DNA of 64,000 nt from contig NC_133230.1 in the NCBI RefSeq assembly GCF_040436345.1, positions 5,663,297 through 5,727,296 of the forward strand, given 5' to 3'. Under the pieces are notes generated by a model, which was given only the letters and a program-made list of their open reading frames with translations, was not told where the DNA came from and made no database searches. This document shows positions 38,085 to 50,500 of the stretch, piece by piece. Within the stretch, counting starts at the first letter, position 1. Each line of letters begins with the position of its first letter. The translations under genes were made by a program, and so were the position numbers. Source of the stretch: Pagrus major. Its lineage: Eukaryota > Chordata > Actinopteri > Spariformes > Sparidae.

Positions 38085-39150
38085 AATCCTGTCAGTAATC
38101 CCCTCTTTTTACTGGATGCATCTGTAACTTAAATACATCTTTTTTCTGTAACTTTACCAGAATACAGTCTTATCCTGATTATGTAATCCTGTTACACGTA
38201 TATTCCATGTATTACTCCCCAAGCCTTTCTACCGAGCATCACGCTATGTTCACCCTGCTGCCATCTGGCAGGAGATACAGAAGTACCCGCTGCCTTACCA
38301 CCACACTACAGTCATCCTCAACACTCTGACATGAATAGTTTATTTTTCTGACTTGATTATTATTTATTCATGAGTCTATATTGTTCCCCAGCCCTATTTT
38401 TTACCAATTTAACTCCACTATTCTTCTTAACGCCACGTTTAATGACCATGTGACTCAAATATTTTCCCCCTGATTGAATCTGAATCCTGATTAGTTCCAG
38501 TGACTGATCAGGATCACACATTTCCTGCACAGTATTGCGCACTGGTTAGACCTGTCAGCAATCCCCTTTTTGACTTGATGCATCTGTAATCTAAATACAT
38601 ATTTTTTTCCGTAACTTTACCAGAATACAGTCCCGATTTTGTAATCCTGTTACATGTATTACTCCCATTACTCCCCAAGCCCGAGTCTACTGATCGTCAG
38701 CGATATCAGTGAAGTGAGATGTTTTGCACAGAGCACAAAGGAAAAGATGACACCCACCCCCCGGCCACGGTCTGTTCATCTGACAAGAGATACAGAAGTA
38801 TCCGCTGCCGTACCACCAGACTACAGAGACTCCTGAAGTCATCCTCAACACTCCAGTTTATTTACGAGTCCATGTTGTTTTTTTTGTTAATGTTTCAGGG
38901 AAGTGTAAGCAGATGTTTCTGAATCTTCCTGACCTTTGGGTGTGTGCTCAAAACCTCCTGAGGAGTGGGGACTCACGACTTTCTTAAATCCTAGAAGCCC
39001 ACATGACGCTTCTAGGGGCCAATTTACCTCCACTATTCTTCTTAATGCCACGTTTGATGACCATGTGACTCAAATATTCCCCCCCTGATTGAATCTGATT
39101 CCCTGATTAGTTCCAGTGACTGATCAGGAATCACACAATATTTGCGCACC
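38085..39150. repeat. Diverged tandem duplication with a LINE-tail-like segment
   Basis: Copy 1 (about 38085-38545) and copy 2 (about 38550-39150) share, in the same order, CTTTACCAGAATACAGTC, GAGATACAGAAGTA with CCGCTGCC, and GTGACTCAAATATT with CAGTGACTGATCAGGA. The GAGATACAGAAG...CCACACTACAG part resembles the end of the coding region of fish non-LTR retrotransposons, so the unit probably contains two copies of a degraded LINE 3' end. Copy 2 is longer by an insertion near 38880-39010. Confidence 0.7.
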
Positions 39151-39399
39151 TCAATCCCACAAAAACGTGTCCTGCTGATGAGAAATCCAGACTGACCATC
39201 CTCATCACGATGAAGGATGCTGTTATAACGTGACAGGATCCAGCTGAAGCCAAAGCAGAGCAGCAGTGAACTTATGATCAGGCTGTGATGCACACGGGTG
39301 ACGCCGCGCTCCTGTAGTCGCATAACCAAAGACTGGCGTGGGATCGGTCCCTGCTGCGCCTCATCTGGAATAACGTCGGGAAAATCCAGAAATTTCATT

Positions 39400-39551
39400 A
39401 GCGGGGTGTTTTTTTTTTAAGGAGGCGAGCTGTGTTGAGAATAATCCCCTTTTGGGCAAACGTTTCCAAATCGGAAGAGGGTTTTCTGTACTTTGCAGAA
39501 AGCCAGAGCAGATTTATCCCGATAGAGAATCACCACAGAGGCTGTAACAAG
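39400..39551 (+). other. vsnl1: Proposed non-coding first exon of vsnl1
   Basis: A strong donor AACAAG|GTAAGAAG ends at 39551. The coding exon's acceptor is at 41336 (GCACCACAG|GAACCATGG), leaving only five untranslated bases before the ATG, so at least one leader exon must exist upstream. The left border is arbitrary. Confidence 0.4.
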
Positions 39552-41336
39552 GTAAGAAGTGATTGCCTGCAGATGTCATGTGTTACATTTATTTAGATTA
39601 TGGGTGCAGCGGGCGGTGGATGATTTATGTGAATGTGTCACGCAGTATTTTTTCTCATATTTTCCTCCTGTTTGAATGAATGGGATCGAGCAGAGAAAAA
39701 GAAGGGGGGGTTGGCACAACGGGCACCTGCGCATCCCTTAAAATAAAAGCCACTGCGTTTTTTGCCTGGAAACAAGCGATAAAAAAACATGAAATAAGGG
39801 CGCCGAGGAGAGCATTTGACGAATTGACAGCGAGATTTGCGCATTTAATTGGCTTTCATGGGCCTGTGATGTGGCTCTGCGGTGGCACCGAGGGAGCTGT
39901 CTTGTTTGTAAAAATAGGTCTTGGTTATGAAATTGGTGTTTTGGACATGTTTTACGCCCCGATGCGCATGCAGAGATGTCATTAGGTGCAGGATGGTGGG
40001 ATCTGATCTGGAAATACTCTCACTGCGTCGTTTCCATCGGAATGCAGCCGCAGCAGCAGCAGCAGCTTCCTCTCTGCTCTCACAGGAGGCGGTTAGCTTT
40101 AATAGCATTAACTCGGGATGTCATTGCCCAAAGCGTGAAATAAAAACAGCATCTGTTGGCCTCTGCTCGGGCCGAACAAGCCCCCTCGTACCTGTGGCCC
40201 GAGCGACATGAGGCGGGTGTTCCTATAAAAAAAAAAAAAATCACCGCAGTTGATGTCGAGCCGTTTTTCTGAGCGCAAAACTGCTCCCGTTTATGACATC
40301 TTCCTGCAAAATGTTTTGTCCTCAAGGTCATTCACTGCAGCCTATTTTAGAGATTAAACCCACAGTCGCTTCCTATAATTACCAATCATGCTCGGCGGGA
40401 TTGCTTATATGCCGAGCAGCCTGTGCACATTAAAGGCAGTGGTTTGCACTGATTTTGGCTGCAGCACACATTTCTGCTGTTTGTTGTGGAAGGCCCGAGC
40501 CAATGCAGTGCTGCTGCTGCTGCTGCTGCTGTCTGTGTGTGTGGTGGAGCTGTCCAGCCTGCTGTCATGCTGCTGCTGCTGCAGAGATGTGGACCATATG
40601 CTGGTCTCAAGAGGTGGAGGTTCCCACAATGTGCAGCCTGGACGTGCAAATACCATTCTGCTGTCTCATTTTGTTAAATTATGGATTGAGGATTGACGCA
40701 TTCTTGGCCACTTTATGTCATTTGCCACGCCGTGAGTCAATAATTAATGAATCTGGGGCTTCTGACAGGCTGCTCAAGTTGTCAGGATTGTTACTGAGGC
40801 CCCTCAGTGTGGATAGCAAACTAATCCAGGCTGATTTGGTCTGTGGATTGCACCACAACTGGCTTAAACGCTATATTATATACACACCGCACGGTTATAA
40901 GCTATATTCCCTTCTGATCCAGATTACAGCAGGCCTCCTGTGGGCTCCTGCATCCCTCCTCTCTGGATTCAGCGCAGCGGTCCCTCTAGTACGAGGCTTT
41001 GTTGTCATTGTCAGGTTATAGGACAGTGTTTGCAGTGGAAACTTGATAGCGCCGATCGAAACATTTGATGAACTGGATCTGCCGTGACAGTGATGATCCA
41101 GGTCAGAGCAACACAGGGGCCACAGACTGGCACAAGCAGGCTGAAGTGGACAGAAATAGAACAGGAGCACCAGGGAAATATTTGCTGCCTACTCCCTCCC
41201 CCCAAAAAACACACATTTACTCTCTGTAGTCATTGAAGAGGACGTAAAAAAGAAAAAAAAGGTAGTGCTAGAGATTCTCATACTGCCATCGCTCAAGCAT
41301 AGATAAATGCATTATTCACGTGTTCTTGCACCACAG
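39552..41336 (+). other. vsnl1 5' intron with CAG/CTG runs
   Basis: No coding exon is supported. It contains a short CAG run near 40048-40067, a seven-unit CTG run at 40511-40531 and a CTG cluster near 40569-40583. Open frames across these are low-complexity and unsupported. Confidence 0.5.
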
Positions 41337-41341
41337 GAACC

Positions 41342-43250
41342 ATGGGAAAGCAGAACAGCAAGCTGACTCCCGAGGTGATGGAGGATCTGGTGAAGAGCAC
41401 AGAGTTTAATGAACACGAGCTGAAGCAGTGGTACAAAGGCTTCCTGAAAGACTGCCCCACTGGCAGGCTGAATCTGGAGGAGTTCCAGCAGCTGTATGTC
41501 AAGGTTTGTGTGAACCCCTGCCTCTCCTCCTCACATCTGTCAGAGCCTTTTTGTCTGCATCGCCTCGGCTGTTAAAACCAGTGCTATCACCGCAAAGTCT
41601 TTCATAAGCCCCGGTTGAATTATTGAACACATCTCTCCCACATTTGCAGTTCTTCCCTTACGGCGATGCATCAAAATTTGCACAACACGCCTTCAGAACC
41701 TTTGACAAGAACGGAGACGGGACCATTGATTTCCGAGAGTTCATCTGCGCTCTGTCCATCACATCCCGTGGCAGCTTTGAGCAGAAACTCAACTGGGCCT
41801 TCAACATGTATGACCTGGATGGTGACGGCAAAATCACCAGAGTGGAGATGCTGGAGATAATCGAGGTAAGGGGGATTATCGAGTCATTAAGCAGCTGTCA
41901 TCAGGGGACTGGCTCTGCTTTTATGGTCGCTGTTATCAGCCTCCTGCACACCTGCAATGCCTTCAGCACAGCCGGTTTCATAACGACAAAACTGCAGTCG
42001 TATTGAATTACACTGTGCCATTTCTGGAAACACAATCAGTATAGTAAATCTGATATGTCTTCGTGATATTGGAGCATATTGACAATTCCTGTCTTCATAA
42101 ATATGGCGTGTACTATTATGCATCAACATCAGTGGTTCCCGGCCTGTTTGGCCCTTTTACTGGCATCATCTGTCAGGTTTCCTAATATGTTCTTATGAAT
42201 GGATCATAAAGTACATGTTATATAACACTCTCCATTATCTAAAAGCAGTTACTGTTACAGTTGTTTGTCAGCGTTTAGGTTACATTGGTCAAGTTCACAT
42301 TCATATTATTACTTTTAGTGGCAAATTTAGCCTTTACTGTTATGTATTTCAACTGTTTAGGTATAACTTTAAGCTAACAATCTCCCCCTGTTTATCCTTC
42401 AGGCTACTTTTATCTAACGACAAGCGTTTATTTGTTACTTTTAGTCTGTTAGCTAATCCACTTCTTTTAGCTACCAATTTTACACATTTAGCTGTCACTT
42501 TCAGCAAGCAGTGTCAACTGTTACTTAATTTTAGCAATTAAATGTTTAATCTAACAATTTAAACTGTTTTTACATTTAGCTAACAGTTTCAAATCGATTA
42601 ACTACCAATTTAAAACGTTACGTTACTTTATTCGCTTACCATGTCAATTGTTTACTCGTCACTTTAAGCAAAGAATTTAAAACATTTATCCATTACTTTT
42701 CAGCTCGCTTGCTAGCTAATTTTCATGCACTCTTAATTACAACATGTGGTGTTAAAGGGTGTCAAGTGACTCAGTTTATAGGCAGCTTATATTGTAAATT
42801 GACCATTAGCATCACATCAAACTGTTGTCTATTTTTCTTTACAACAATATGTTAACATATTAAATTATAGTCTATTTTTTATTAGTTAAGGGTCCCTGTG
42901 CTCCTCAACAACAGCAAAAGTGCTCCCATGTCACAAGTACCTGTCGGGAACCACTGATCTACATCGATAAACAAATGAACACATGTGGGCTCTTCACAGG
43001 ATTACATAAGAATCAATCCTCAGTCTAATTTCTCGCTGCGCCTCACCCACAGGCTATCTACAAAATGGTGGGCACTGTGATCATGATGAAGATGAACGAG
43101 GATGGTTTGACACCAGAGCAGCGGGTGGACAAGATCTTCAGCAAAATGGATAAGAACAACGACGACCAGATCTCGTTGGAGGAGTTCAAGGAGGCGGCGA
43201 AGAGCGACCCGTCCATCGTGCTCCTGTTGCAGTGTGACATGCAGAAGTGA
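41342..43250 (+). CDS. vsnl1: Visinin-like protein 1 (VILIP-1), neuronal calcium sensor
   Basis: Three exons, 41342-41503, 41650-41865 and 43053-43250, give 191 aa, the exact family length. The N-terminus [11 protein letters not shown] carries the N-myristoylation glycine. EF-hand 1 is the usual non-binding CPTG version. EF2 ([12 protein letters not shown], 73-84), EF3 ([12 protein letters not shown], 109-120) and EF4 ([12 protein letters not shown], 159-170) have full loop ligands. The protein ends [20 protein letters not shown] and [14 protein letters not shown] match VSNL1 rather than hippocalcin or HPCAL1; HPCAL4, which also ends in CDMQK, differs in the N-terminal region. VILIP-1 uses a calcium-myristoyl switch to move to membranes in neurons and modulates receptors and cyclases. 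It converges with smc6, as VSNL1 and SMC6 are neighbours in human. The a/b paralogue is undecided. Confidence 0.97.
42230..42720. repeat. Degenerate short-period array in vsnl1 intron
   Basis: Variants of CACTTTTAGCTAACAATTTAAA with GTTTAC recur roughly every 35-45 bp (for example 42477-42500, 42575-42600, 42660-42690). The period is irregular and no unit is exact. Confidence 0.4.
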
Positions 43251-44979
43251 GCCCTCCCTGCTCGCTCCTCTCCCCGTCTGTAATCCACACACTCTGGACA
43301 GCAGCACATGTTTTAATGTCTCATTAGGTTCTCTGCCATTTCCACAGGAAAAAAACAATGCTTGGACTATTTTTCAATGGACTCGCTTCTTGTGGTTGTA
43401 TGCATGAGAATGTCAAATGCTGAATAATTTTGAATATAGCTATAAGATATCATACATTTCTATCTCAAAACATGCCAATGTGATTTGTGCACAGTAACCC
43501 TATACATTCTCATTCAACCCTAGCTTGTATATCAGTGGAGCACTGCATTAAATTATGTTCCTGCAGTATTTAGGATCCCCCAGTGTTGACTGCTGCAACT
43601 ACTGTACGCTTTACATAATAGTAACAAAACAATAATTCCTATGATAATTGTAACTGTCTCTACTACCCAGACTTGTTGAGCTCTTGGAGAATAGAGAGGC
43701 TCCTGTCTGTTCCAGATGTTTTCACATGATGGAACCAAGAAGAGTAGGTTCTTTGCATGCATATATTATGTGTCAAAAAATATAATCTCTTACCTTTTGC
43801 ATCTTTAGGTGGTTATAAAAGAGAAACCCTCCGGAAATTCATTTAGTATTGTTGCATGGGATGTACAGTATGTGACTCATCAGACTTTCATTAGTTCACC
43901 TCCAGTAATGTGGGAGCATGCTTCCCTCCATTCGATACACGTGTATGTGTGACACTTCGAGTTTTTTCGAAAGCTATATTTGGGCTGCGGTTGTGGGCTA
44001 ATCTCCGAGGAAGAGCTTTCACATAAACATTGTATTATGTTTCACTTCAGTGACTTCTGGGATGAGCAGGAATATATTTACGGAGCAACATTCCTTTGAT
44101 GAATTTATTCTACTGCTGCCGCTTAATCTAGAGGAAAAGGGCCAAAATTACCGCTTCCATTATTAGGCACAGTACTCACTCATTATCCCCCCACGATGAT
44201 CCACAATTGGCTTCTCTTTCAGGCTGCTTATTTGATTTAGACTTAAATAACTGAACTCAGTACATATCAACATGTTTACAGAAAGAAGAGCACTGCAAAA
44301 TGACGACAGTCTTGGCTTTTGACCTTTATTGCTGGGAGCTCGCTCTCTAGGCCGGGGACCTTGCGAGAGGGGCTCCACTTCCAATGCAGCAATGAAAAAA
44401 AAAAAAAAGGGAAAAAGCCTCTTATATGTTTACGGGACACACTGCATTCCTACGTATAAAACTTTTTTGTAAAGGAGAAACTTTTTATTGAAAGGTCTCA
44501 TCTTCTAATCTAGTCCGTTCGCAACAATCATTAAAGACGCAGGACCCTCGAGAGAGGTGCTCGACAAAGCTTTTGAAAGAGTGTTTTTCGGTGTGAGACG
44601 GCGGCTGGATGATGATGATGATGGTGGTGATGATGATTGGGTTAAAGTTGTTGCGGAAATTCTCTTTCAACAGTTTTGCTTCCCCATTTCTAGGCTATGC
44701 AAGCACGGACTGAGTGTCTGCTTGTAGTCCACTTACAGTAGTGGAGGTTGCAGAAGCTTTTCACTGTTCTGTCTATAACATAACTGAAAACCAACCCCTC
44801 ACATTATTATAAATGTCTATCTAATTTATACATTTCAGTCCAGTCACTAATGTCAGATTCTTTGTCTAGTAAATGTTTATATCAAATATGAAAAATCATA
44901 ATACAAGTGACTGTATTCTTTTATACATGTGGCATGTCTTGCACCCAAAAATAATTCTGTAGTGATTAAACTGAATAAA
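43251..44979 (+). other. vsnl1: Probable vsnl1 3' UTR
   Basis: Non-coding sequence after the vsnl1 stop, with a plus-strand AATAAA at 44974-44979. A later AATAAA at 45544-45549 lies inside the adjacent element. The exact transcript end is uncertain. Confidence 0.4.
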
Positions 44980-45052
44980 CCATCACCAGGCTTTTTCAAA
45001 AGACTCGGTCTACCGGTGTAATTCATGGAAACGAAGGCCACGCTGCTTTTAC

Positions 45053-45585
45053 AAAGGGAATTCTGGTATTTTTTAAAACCTGACCCAGACCTTTTGTTAA
45101 TGTGCAAGTCCTTTTTGTCTCATTCAAGAAAAAGTCTAACTCTGAAACTTCGCAAGAAGTGAGTTGTTGCATCATCTAGATTGTCAGAATCGATTGAATA
45201 ATCAGCCATGACCGTTGAAATTAAATTCTCTCTCCAACTCTGACTCACACTTCCACCGTCGTGTTCCTGCTACTACTCAACTCTTGCGAGATTTCAGAGC
45301 GAGACTTCCAATTCAGCGAGACAAAAAGGATCTTGTGATTGAACAAAAAAAGTCTGTCACCATAACAATCCTTTCTGTAATGTTGTCAGACACTCTGAAT
45401 CACAACCGCAGCCTGTCAGTGGCAAAAACAAGCACTTTTAATGGACGCTGCTTTGTCAGAGTTGCCCCAAAGACTGACGCAATCTACCGTACCGATTCCA
45501 AAAACATTGCTAAGTCTGTATAATTTACACACCAAGACGTGTAAATAAAGGGCCTGGGTTTAAAAACACCAGAATTCCCCTTTAA
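45053..45585. repeat. MITE-like element with terminal inverted repeats
   Basis: The left end AAAGGGAATTCTGGTATTTT (45053 on) and the reverse complement of the right end, AAAGGGGAATTCTGGTGTTT (ending 45585), match over about 30 bp with a few differences. The interior has no transposase. It lies just beyond the vsnl1 3' UTR. A TTAA is present at the right edge, but a target-site duplication was not confirmed. Confidence 0.75.
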
Positions 45586-47566
45586 GACTGCGTTGAGTGA
45601 ATGTTTGGATATGGCTGGAGGGACGACGGCATGAATGGAAAGCCCTGTATGTATGAAAAATATGACAGATACAAAAGTGTTTCTTCTCAAAGTTGATTGT
45701 AACAAAGGGTCATGACTCTTTACAGTATTTACAGACACTACAGCAAGATGAGCGTTTTTTACAAGTGAGAGAACTGGAGGGTGATAGTGTACATGTTTAT
45801 ATCACAGCCGAGTCAGTCGCCAGAATAAGTACGTTTCTGCAAAACCACAGATAAGTGATACGTTTACGTTGCAGCTTTAAATTTGTTTCGGTTCAATTTT
45901 CTATTTTTCGTTCTTGGTTAGGTTTGGGAAAACATCAGGGTTTGGCTTAAAATCCCATTTATGTCGCCACAATCACATCTTCCTGTGAAAAATAGCCCGT
46001 TTTGTTCGCTGAACTGTCGTCACCCCACCTGCCGGCCTTACTGGCTTGATGTGAAAGTCCGCTAATAAGCGTATAATGTGAGCGTGATATGCCAAGTTTG
46101 GTACAAATGTCAACTTTGGACGCATCTGTGGTTTGCAGAAACGTTAACCGCTTACATTATATCCTGGTGACTGGGCTGTCACAGCGCACAAATATGATCA
46201 TCTTCAGTCAGTGGTTACAGTGAAGCAAACTTAGTATTCACACTGACGGACAGACAAACACAGTTAACCGTTATAACAGTTTGGCTGTAACACTTTTAAA
46301 GAAACTGTCAATTAAAAAAAAACATATGTTTAGTAAACTCACATGACAAAAAATCAAATTATTGCATATGATTGTGAATAATTTGCCTCATTACAACATT
46401 ACGAGATGAAACAGACAATAAGTCCAAAGATTCAAACACACATTCATATCAATTTTTTAGAATATTTCATAAAAAAACACGTAAAAGTTAAAATGACGCG
46501 ACCAGTCAGTGCCATACATCACACCCGCTGAGCATAAAACAGAAAACCATTATAAGACAATCCTGAAAGTGGTGCAGCGCACACGCCACTTAGCACGCAA
46601 ACTGTAACTGTAATGACATGATTTTTGCTGTGGAGAGAATCCAACCCGTGACCTTGCAACACCAGGACACACTGCTGCAGGTTACACCAGTACCAATGAG
46701 ATAAATACAGTTTTGTCCACATGTGAGCGGACTGTAACGCGATGTTAAAAATGAGACCTTCCCCGTCTCTCCCGGCTGCTTTTACAAGCCTGTAGACGAT
46801 TTGTTGAAGTTGTTTAATGCAGCTGGACTGTCGATTTCTTTGTGAAAGACTCGGATTGGATTTTCCGCTACAGTCCAAAGGATGTGACTTAATGTACGTT
46901 CTCGAGTGCCTCGCCTCAGTGCCTCTCTTTGCTCCGCTAACAGAGAGCAACAATAGCTAACATTAGTTAGAAATTGAGTCTGCTAACATAAACTAAAGAC
47001 CAGCTTCCAGCACAACACAAAAGCTCCACAGAGCACCTTTAAAAATAAGAGTTACAACAGGTTGCATGAGATTTTACAATAACTACCTCAGAGAATATCA
47101 GTGTCACGGTATACAATCATTCGAATTTTTAATTGTCAGTTAAAATGACCCCACAATGACAGAATGAACACAGAAGGGATGTGAGTTAGAACAAAAACGC
47201 TTGATAATAATTTAAAAAATATTGTGTCCTGACAGACGTGAAGCTTGATCTAAACTTTCAGATATTTTTTAAAAACACTACGGTACAATTCATTACCGTA
47301 AGACAGTACACACCACACGCAGACACAGTGTACCTTTAAAATGGTATATCGCTGCGACCCTAAGAGCTGTATTTGTTTTTTTTTTTCCATCATTCACAAT
47401 CGAGCGTCCTCAGTCTTCCCTCGTACAGAAACAGCCCCCGGAGTGAAGCGACCACAACAGTAAAATATTGACTGAAAGACATTTAAAAGCACAGCTAGTA
47501 ATACTGAAGTCACACCACAGTGACCGGTCTCAAACATTCCAGATGTTTCTGTCACTGCAGCTCAGC
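45586..47566. other. Spacer between the vsnl1 and smc6 3' ends
   Basis: No supported gene. Open frames such as the one at 46519-46953 on the minus strand have no recognisable protein text. The right end should hold the smc6 3' UTR. Confidence 0.55.
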
Positions 47567-50500
47567 TCAAACGTCTTCCTCCCTGGCTTCACTCCGGACT
47601 CTTTCTGGATCCTGAAGGTGATGGATTTTGATGAGGCGGGTTTTGGGCAGATTACTGAAAGAGACAAAGCACGATTAACATCTAATCAGTGAATAATGAT
47701 GCGGTGGACAAAGTCTTGATAAAAGCAGAGAGAGTCACCAGGAGTTAAAAGTGTTGAGAAGGCAGTGGGCGCCGTAAAAATTAACTTTGTTTATATGTGG
47801 CGGACCCTGCCATCTTTCTAGCTTCTAGCTTGTATCGTTACCTCATTACTATTGTAAAAAAATTCTGAGTTTGTATTTTCTAGAACTACATAGTGCCCCT
47901 TTAACAATGAAGACTTCAACTCCCATGATCCCACACTACTTCACAACTTCGAACTATGCCTTTACTTTTTATTGTTTTGTTTGAGAGACCCGTAGCGGCA
48001 GAAAAATTTCATATTGTGCATTTAAATGAGTATTTTAATTATTTAATTAAATCCAATTGGTAAAAGGACGAACAAAAATTAGCTAATAATAACATTTTTT
48101 TTAAACATAAATGAGAGCGTCACCTGGTGGTGAGAGGCGTGATGAAGACAAACTGTCGGAGATGCTGCCGCTCCGACAGCTCCAGAAGGAGATCCAGACA
48201 GATCCTGCGATTGTGCATATCCTGCACATCAAAATGAAGGCGTCAATCAAAGTGAGTCAGAGCTCACCAAGTCAGTCACACTTACACAATTTCATACACG
48301 TTGTGTAAGTTTCATACTAATTGTGTAAGCGTGCAAGATCACACTGTGTTTCTCATATTTCTGCTCACCATGTAGACGTCGAACTCATCGAGGCATCGGA
48401 AGGGTGACTCGGTGATCTCCCACAGCGAGAGCATGAAGCACACAGTGGAGAAGGAGCGTTCACCGCCGGACAGCGACCTCATGTCACTCACACCATCCTC
48501 CTCCCTGCCCGGAGGCTTCACCTTTTACCAGAAGAGGTGTGTTTTTATTTCTATTTAGCGTTTTTTTCCATAAATATGAAAGAAAGGGCCTGTAGCAGGT
48601 TACAGCTTTTTGTCCAAGACATTGAAACTTTCTTGTTACTTCAATATGACGTGAATATTGCAATGAAATATCTCACAAAGTCAATCTGCCACAGAAACAA
48701 ATCGTCTAAGTACTTTATAAAAAACAACAGATAAACAGACGTACCGAGATTGAGAGCGTCTCGTTGTTGTGATCAAAAACCATCGAGCCACAGCAGTTCA
48801 TCTTGATCAGAAAGTTATTGAAGTATAACTTGCACCTGACTGAGAGGGACCTTTATGAAGAAGAAGAAGAAGAAGAAATACAGGACGTTCCACAATAATT
48901 ATATATTTCTGACTTCTTTATCAAACTTAGCAGACCTTTTTTGTTTGTTTGTTTTTTTTACCTGCGCATTACTTTGTATCTGTTCTGCCTGTCTGACATG
49001 ATGTTATCGAGTCGATCGATGAACCTCCGCAGATCTCTCACTTGGTTGGTTTTCTGTCTGTACAGAGAGAGCGCCTCAGCGTACTCCCTAATGAGGACAG
49101 AGGACAGAAAATGACATAGCCGAAATTTTTCTTATTCCAGAATAAGGCCAGAAGATGATTTAGAGATGGCCAACGGGCAGATTGGATTGACTTTGACAGA
49201 GTGAAAAACTGTCAGTGCGGAGGAGAAATCTGATTGGATGAGCTGAACCTCAGTGGGCAGAAACACATTTTTGCCTGACGTGATAACTTAAGCTGAAACC
49301 CAGAGAAATGGTACACGAAGACGGAAGGGCGCTTCTCAAATCTTTTCTCACCTGACCACCTGCTCGTGCTGGCCGTGGCTGCTCTCGTACACCTTGATTT
49401 TCTTCTTCAGCCGAGTGATTTCCGTGTCGATGCTCTTGGTGCTGCCGGTCACCTGCTGCCGCTCGGGACTGATCTCCGTGGCTTTGGCCACATATTCCTG
49501 TCATCACATGTGAGAGCCTGGTGACATTTTGCTGAAGACACCACAGTACTCTGGAGGAGGTAAATCCTCTCTATGGGTGAGTTTACTAACTGTTAGCTTA
49601 GCATAGGTCAAGTGAAACAACTGGGTGTGATCTATAATACATAGCGTATCTAGAAAAGCTTCAATGCATGAGGTGTATTAACTAACAAATTAGGTACAGC
49701 TGTTGTTACCTGTAACTCTTCTTCTCTTTGGGTGAGGTCACTTTTCATAGCCTGGATGTTGTCTTCATGAGTCTTCAGCTTGTTTTCTAAAATCTTCAGG
49801 TTTCGCTCATGTTTCATGCACTCAGTCTCCAGCTTTATCTGCTCATCCTGAGGGTCAGCACACAGCAATAATCAATTTCACCATCACTGCTTCTTGAGGA
49901 CAGGTTAAAAGCCAACACCCTTGGATCAGACGATTCATAGTTCGAAAAAGGTTTGAAAACTATGGCGGCCCTGGGGGTCAAAACACGTGACAACCAACGT
50001 ATAACCAACGTGATACAACAAAGCTTTCCTGTACCCTCAGTGGCTCCATGTGATCAGGAAGCTGATCAATCCGTTCTCGAACAGAAGCGTACTCCGACTC
50101 TACGTCCTCTGCCATTTTCTGATGCTTGTCGAGCTCCGTCTTTGCCTCATGAACAACCTGCTTCTCTGCCTCTATCTTCTGACGGCTCTCTTGGGCAACT
50201 TCCTCCTGCAAGAAGTATTTGAAGACATCAGACTTACATAATCCGTTAGAAGACTTACGTCTGTTTAGAAGGTGTGCAAATAAAAAACTAAATGATCACC
50301 AAGGAGCTGATGTCATCGATTTGGTCCTCACCAGCAGTCTCCAGCTCGGTTATCGACGCTTTGATTTGATTCACGGAGGCCTGAGTTAAAAACATGAAAG
50401 AAAATAATTAAATAATTTCCAATTTACATAAAAATGTAGATGTAAGCAGAGAAAGCAAGAACAGGAGGGATAGAAATGAAAATGCAAAAAGTAAAAAAAG

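Noticed and set aside
40455-41021. Plus-strand frame of 188 codons upstream of vsnl1
   Set aside because: It starts in a CTG run (poly-Cys/Leu), lies in the vsnl1 5' intron and shows no family resemblance.
46519-46953. Minus-strand frame of 144 codons between vsnl1 and smc6
   Set aside because: No conserved motifs, no splice partners and ordinary composition; treated as chance.
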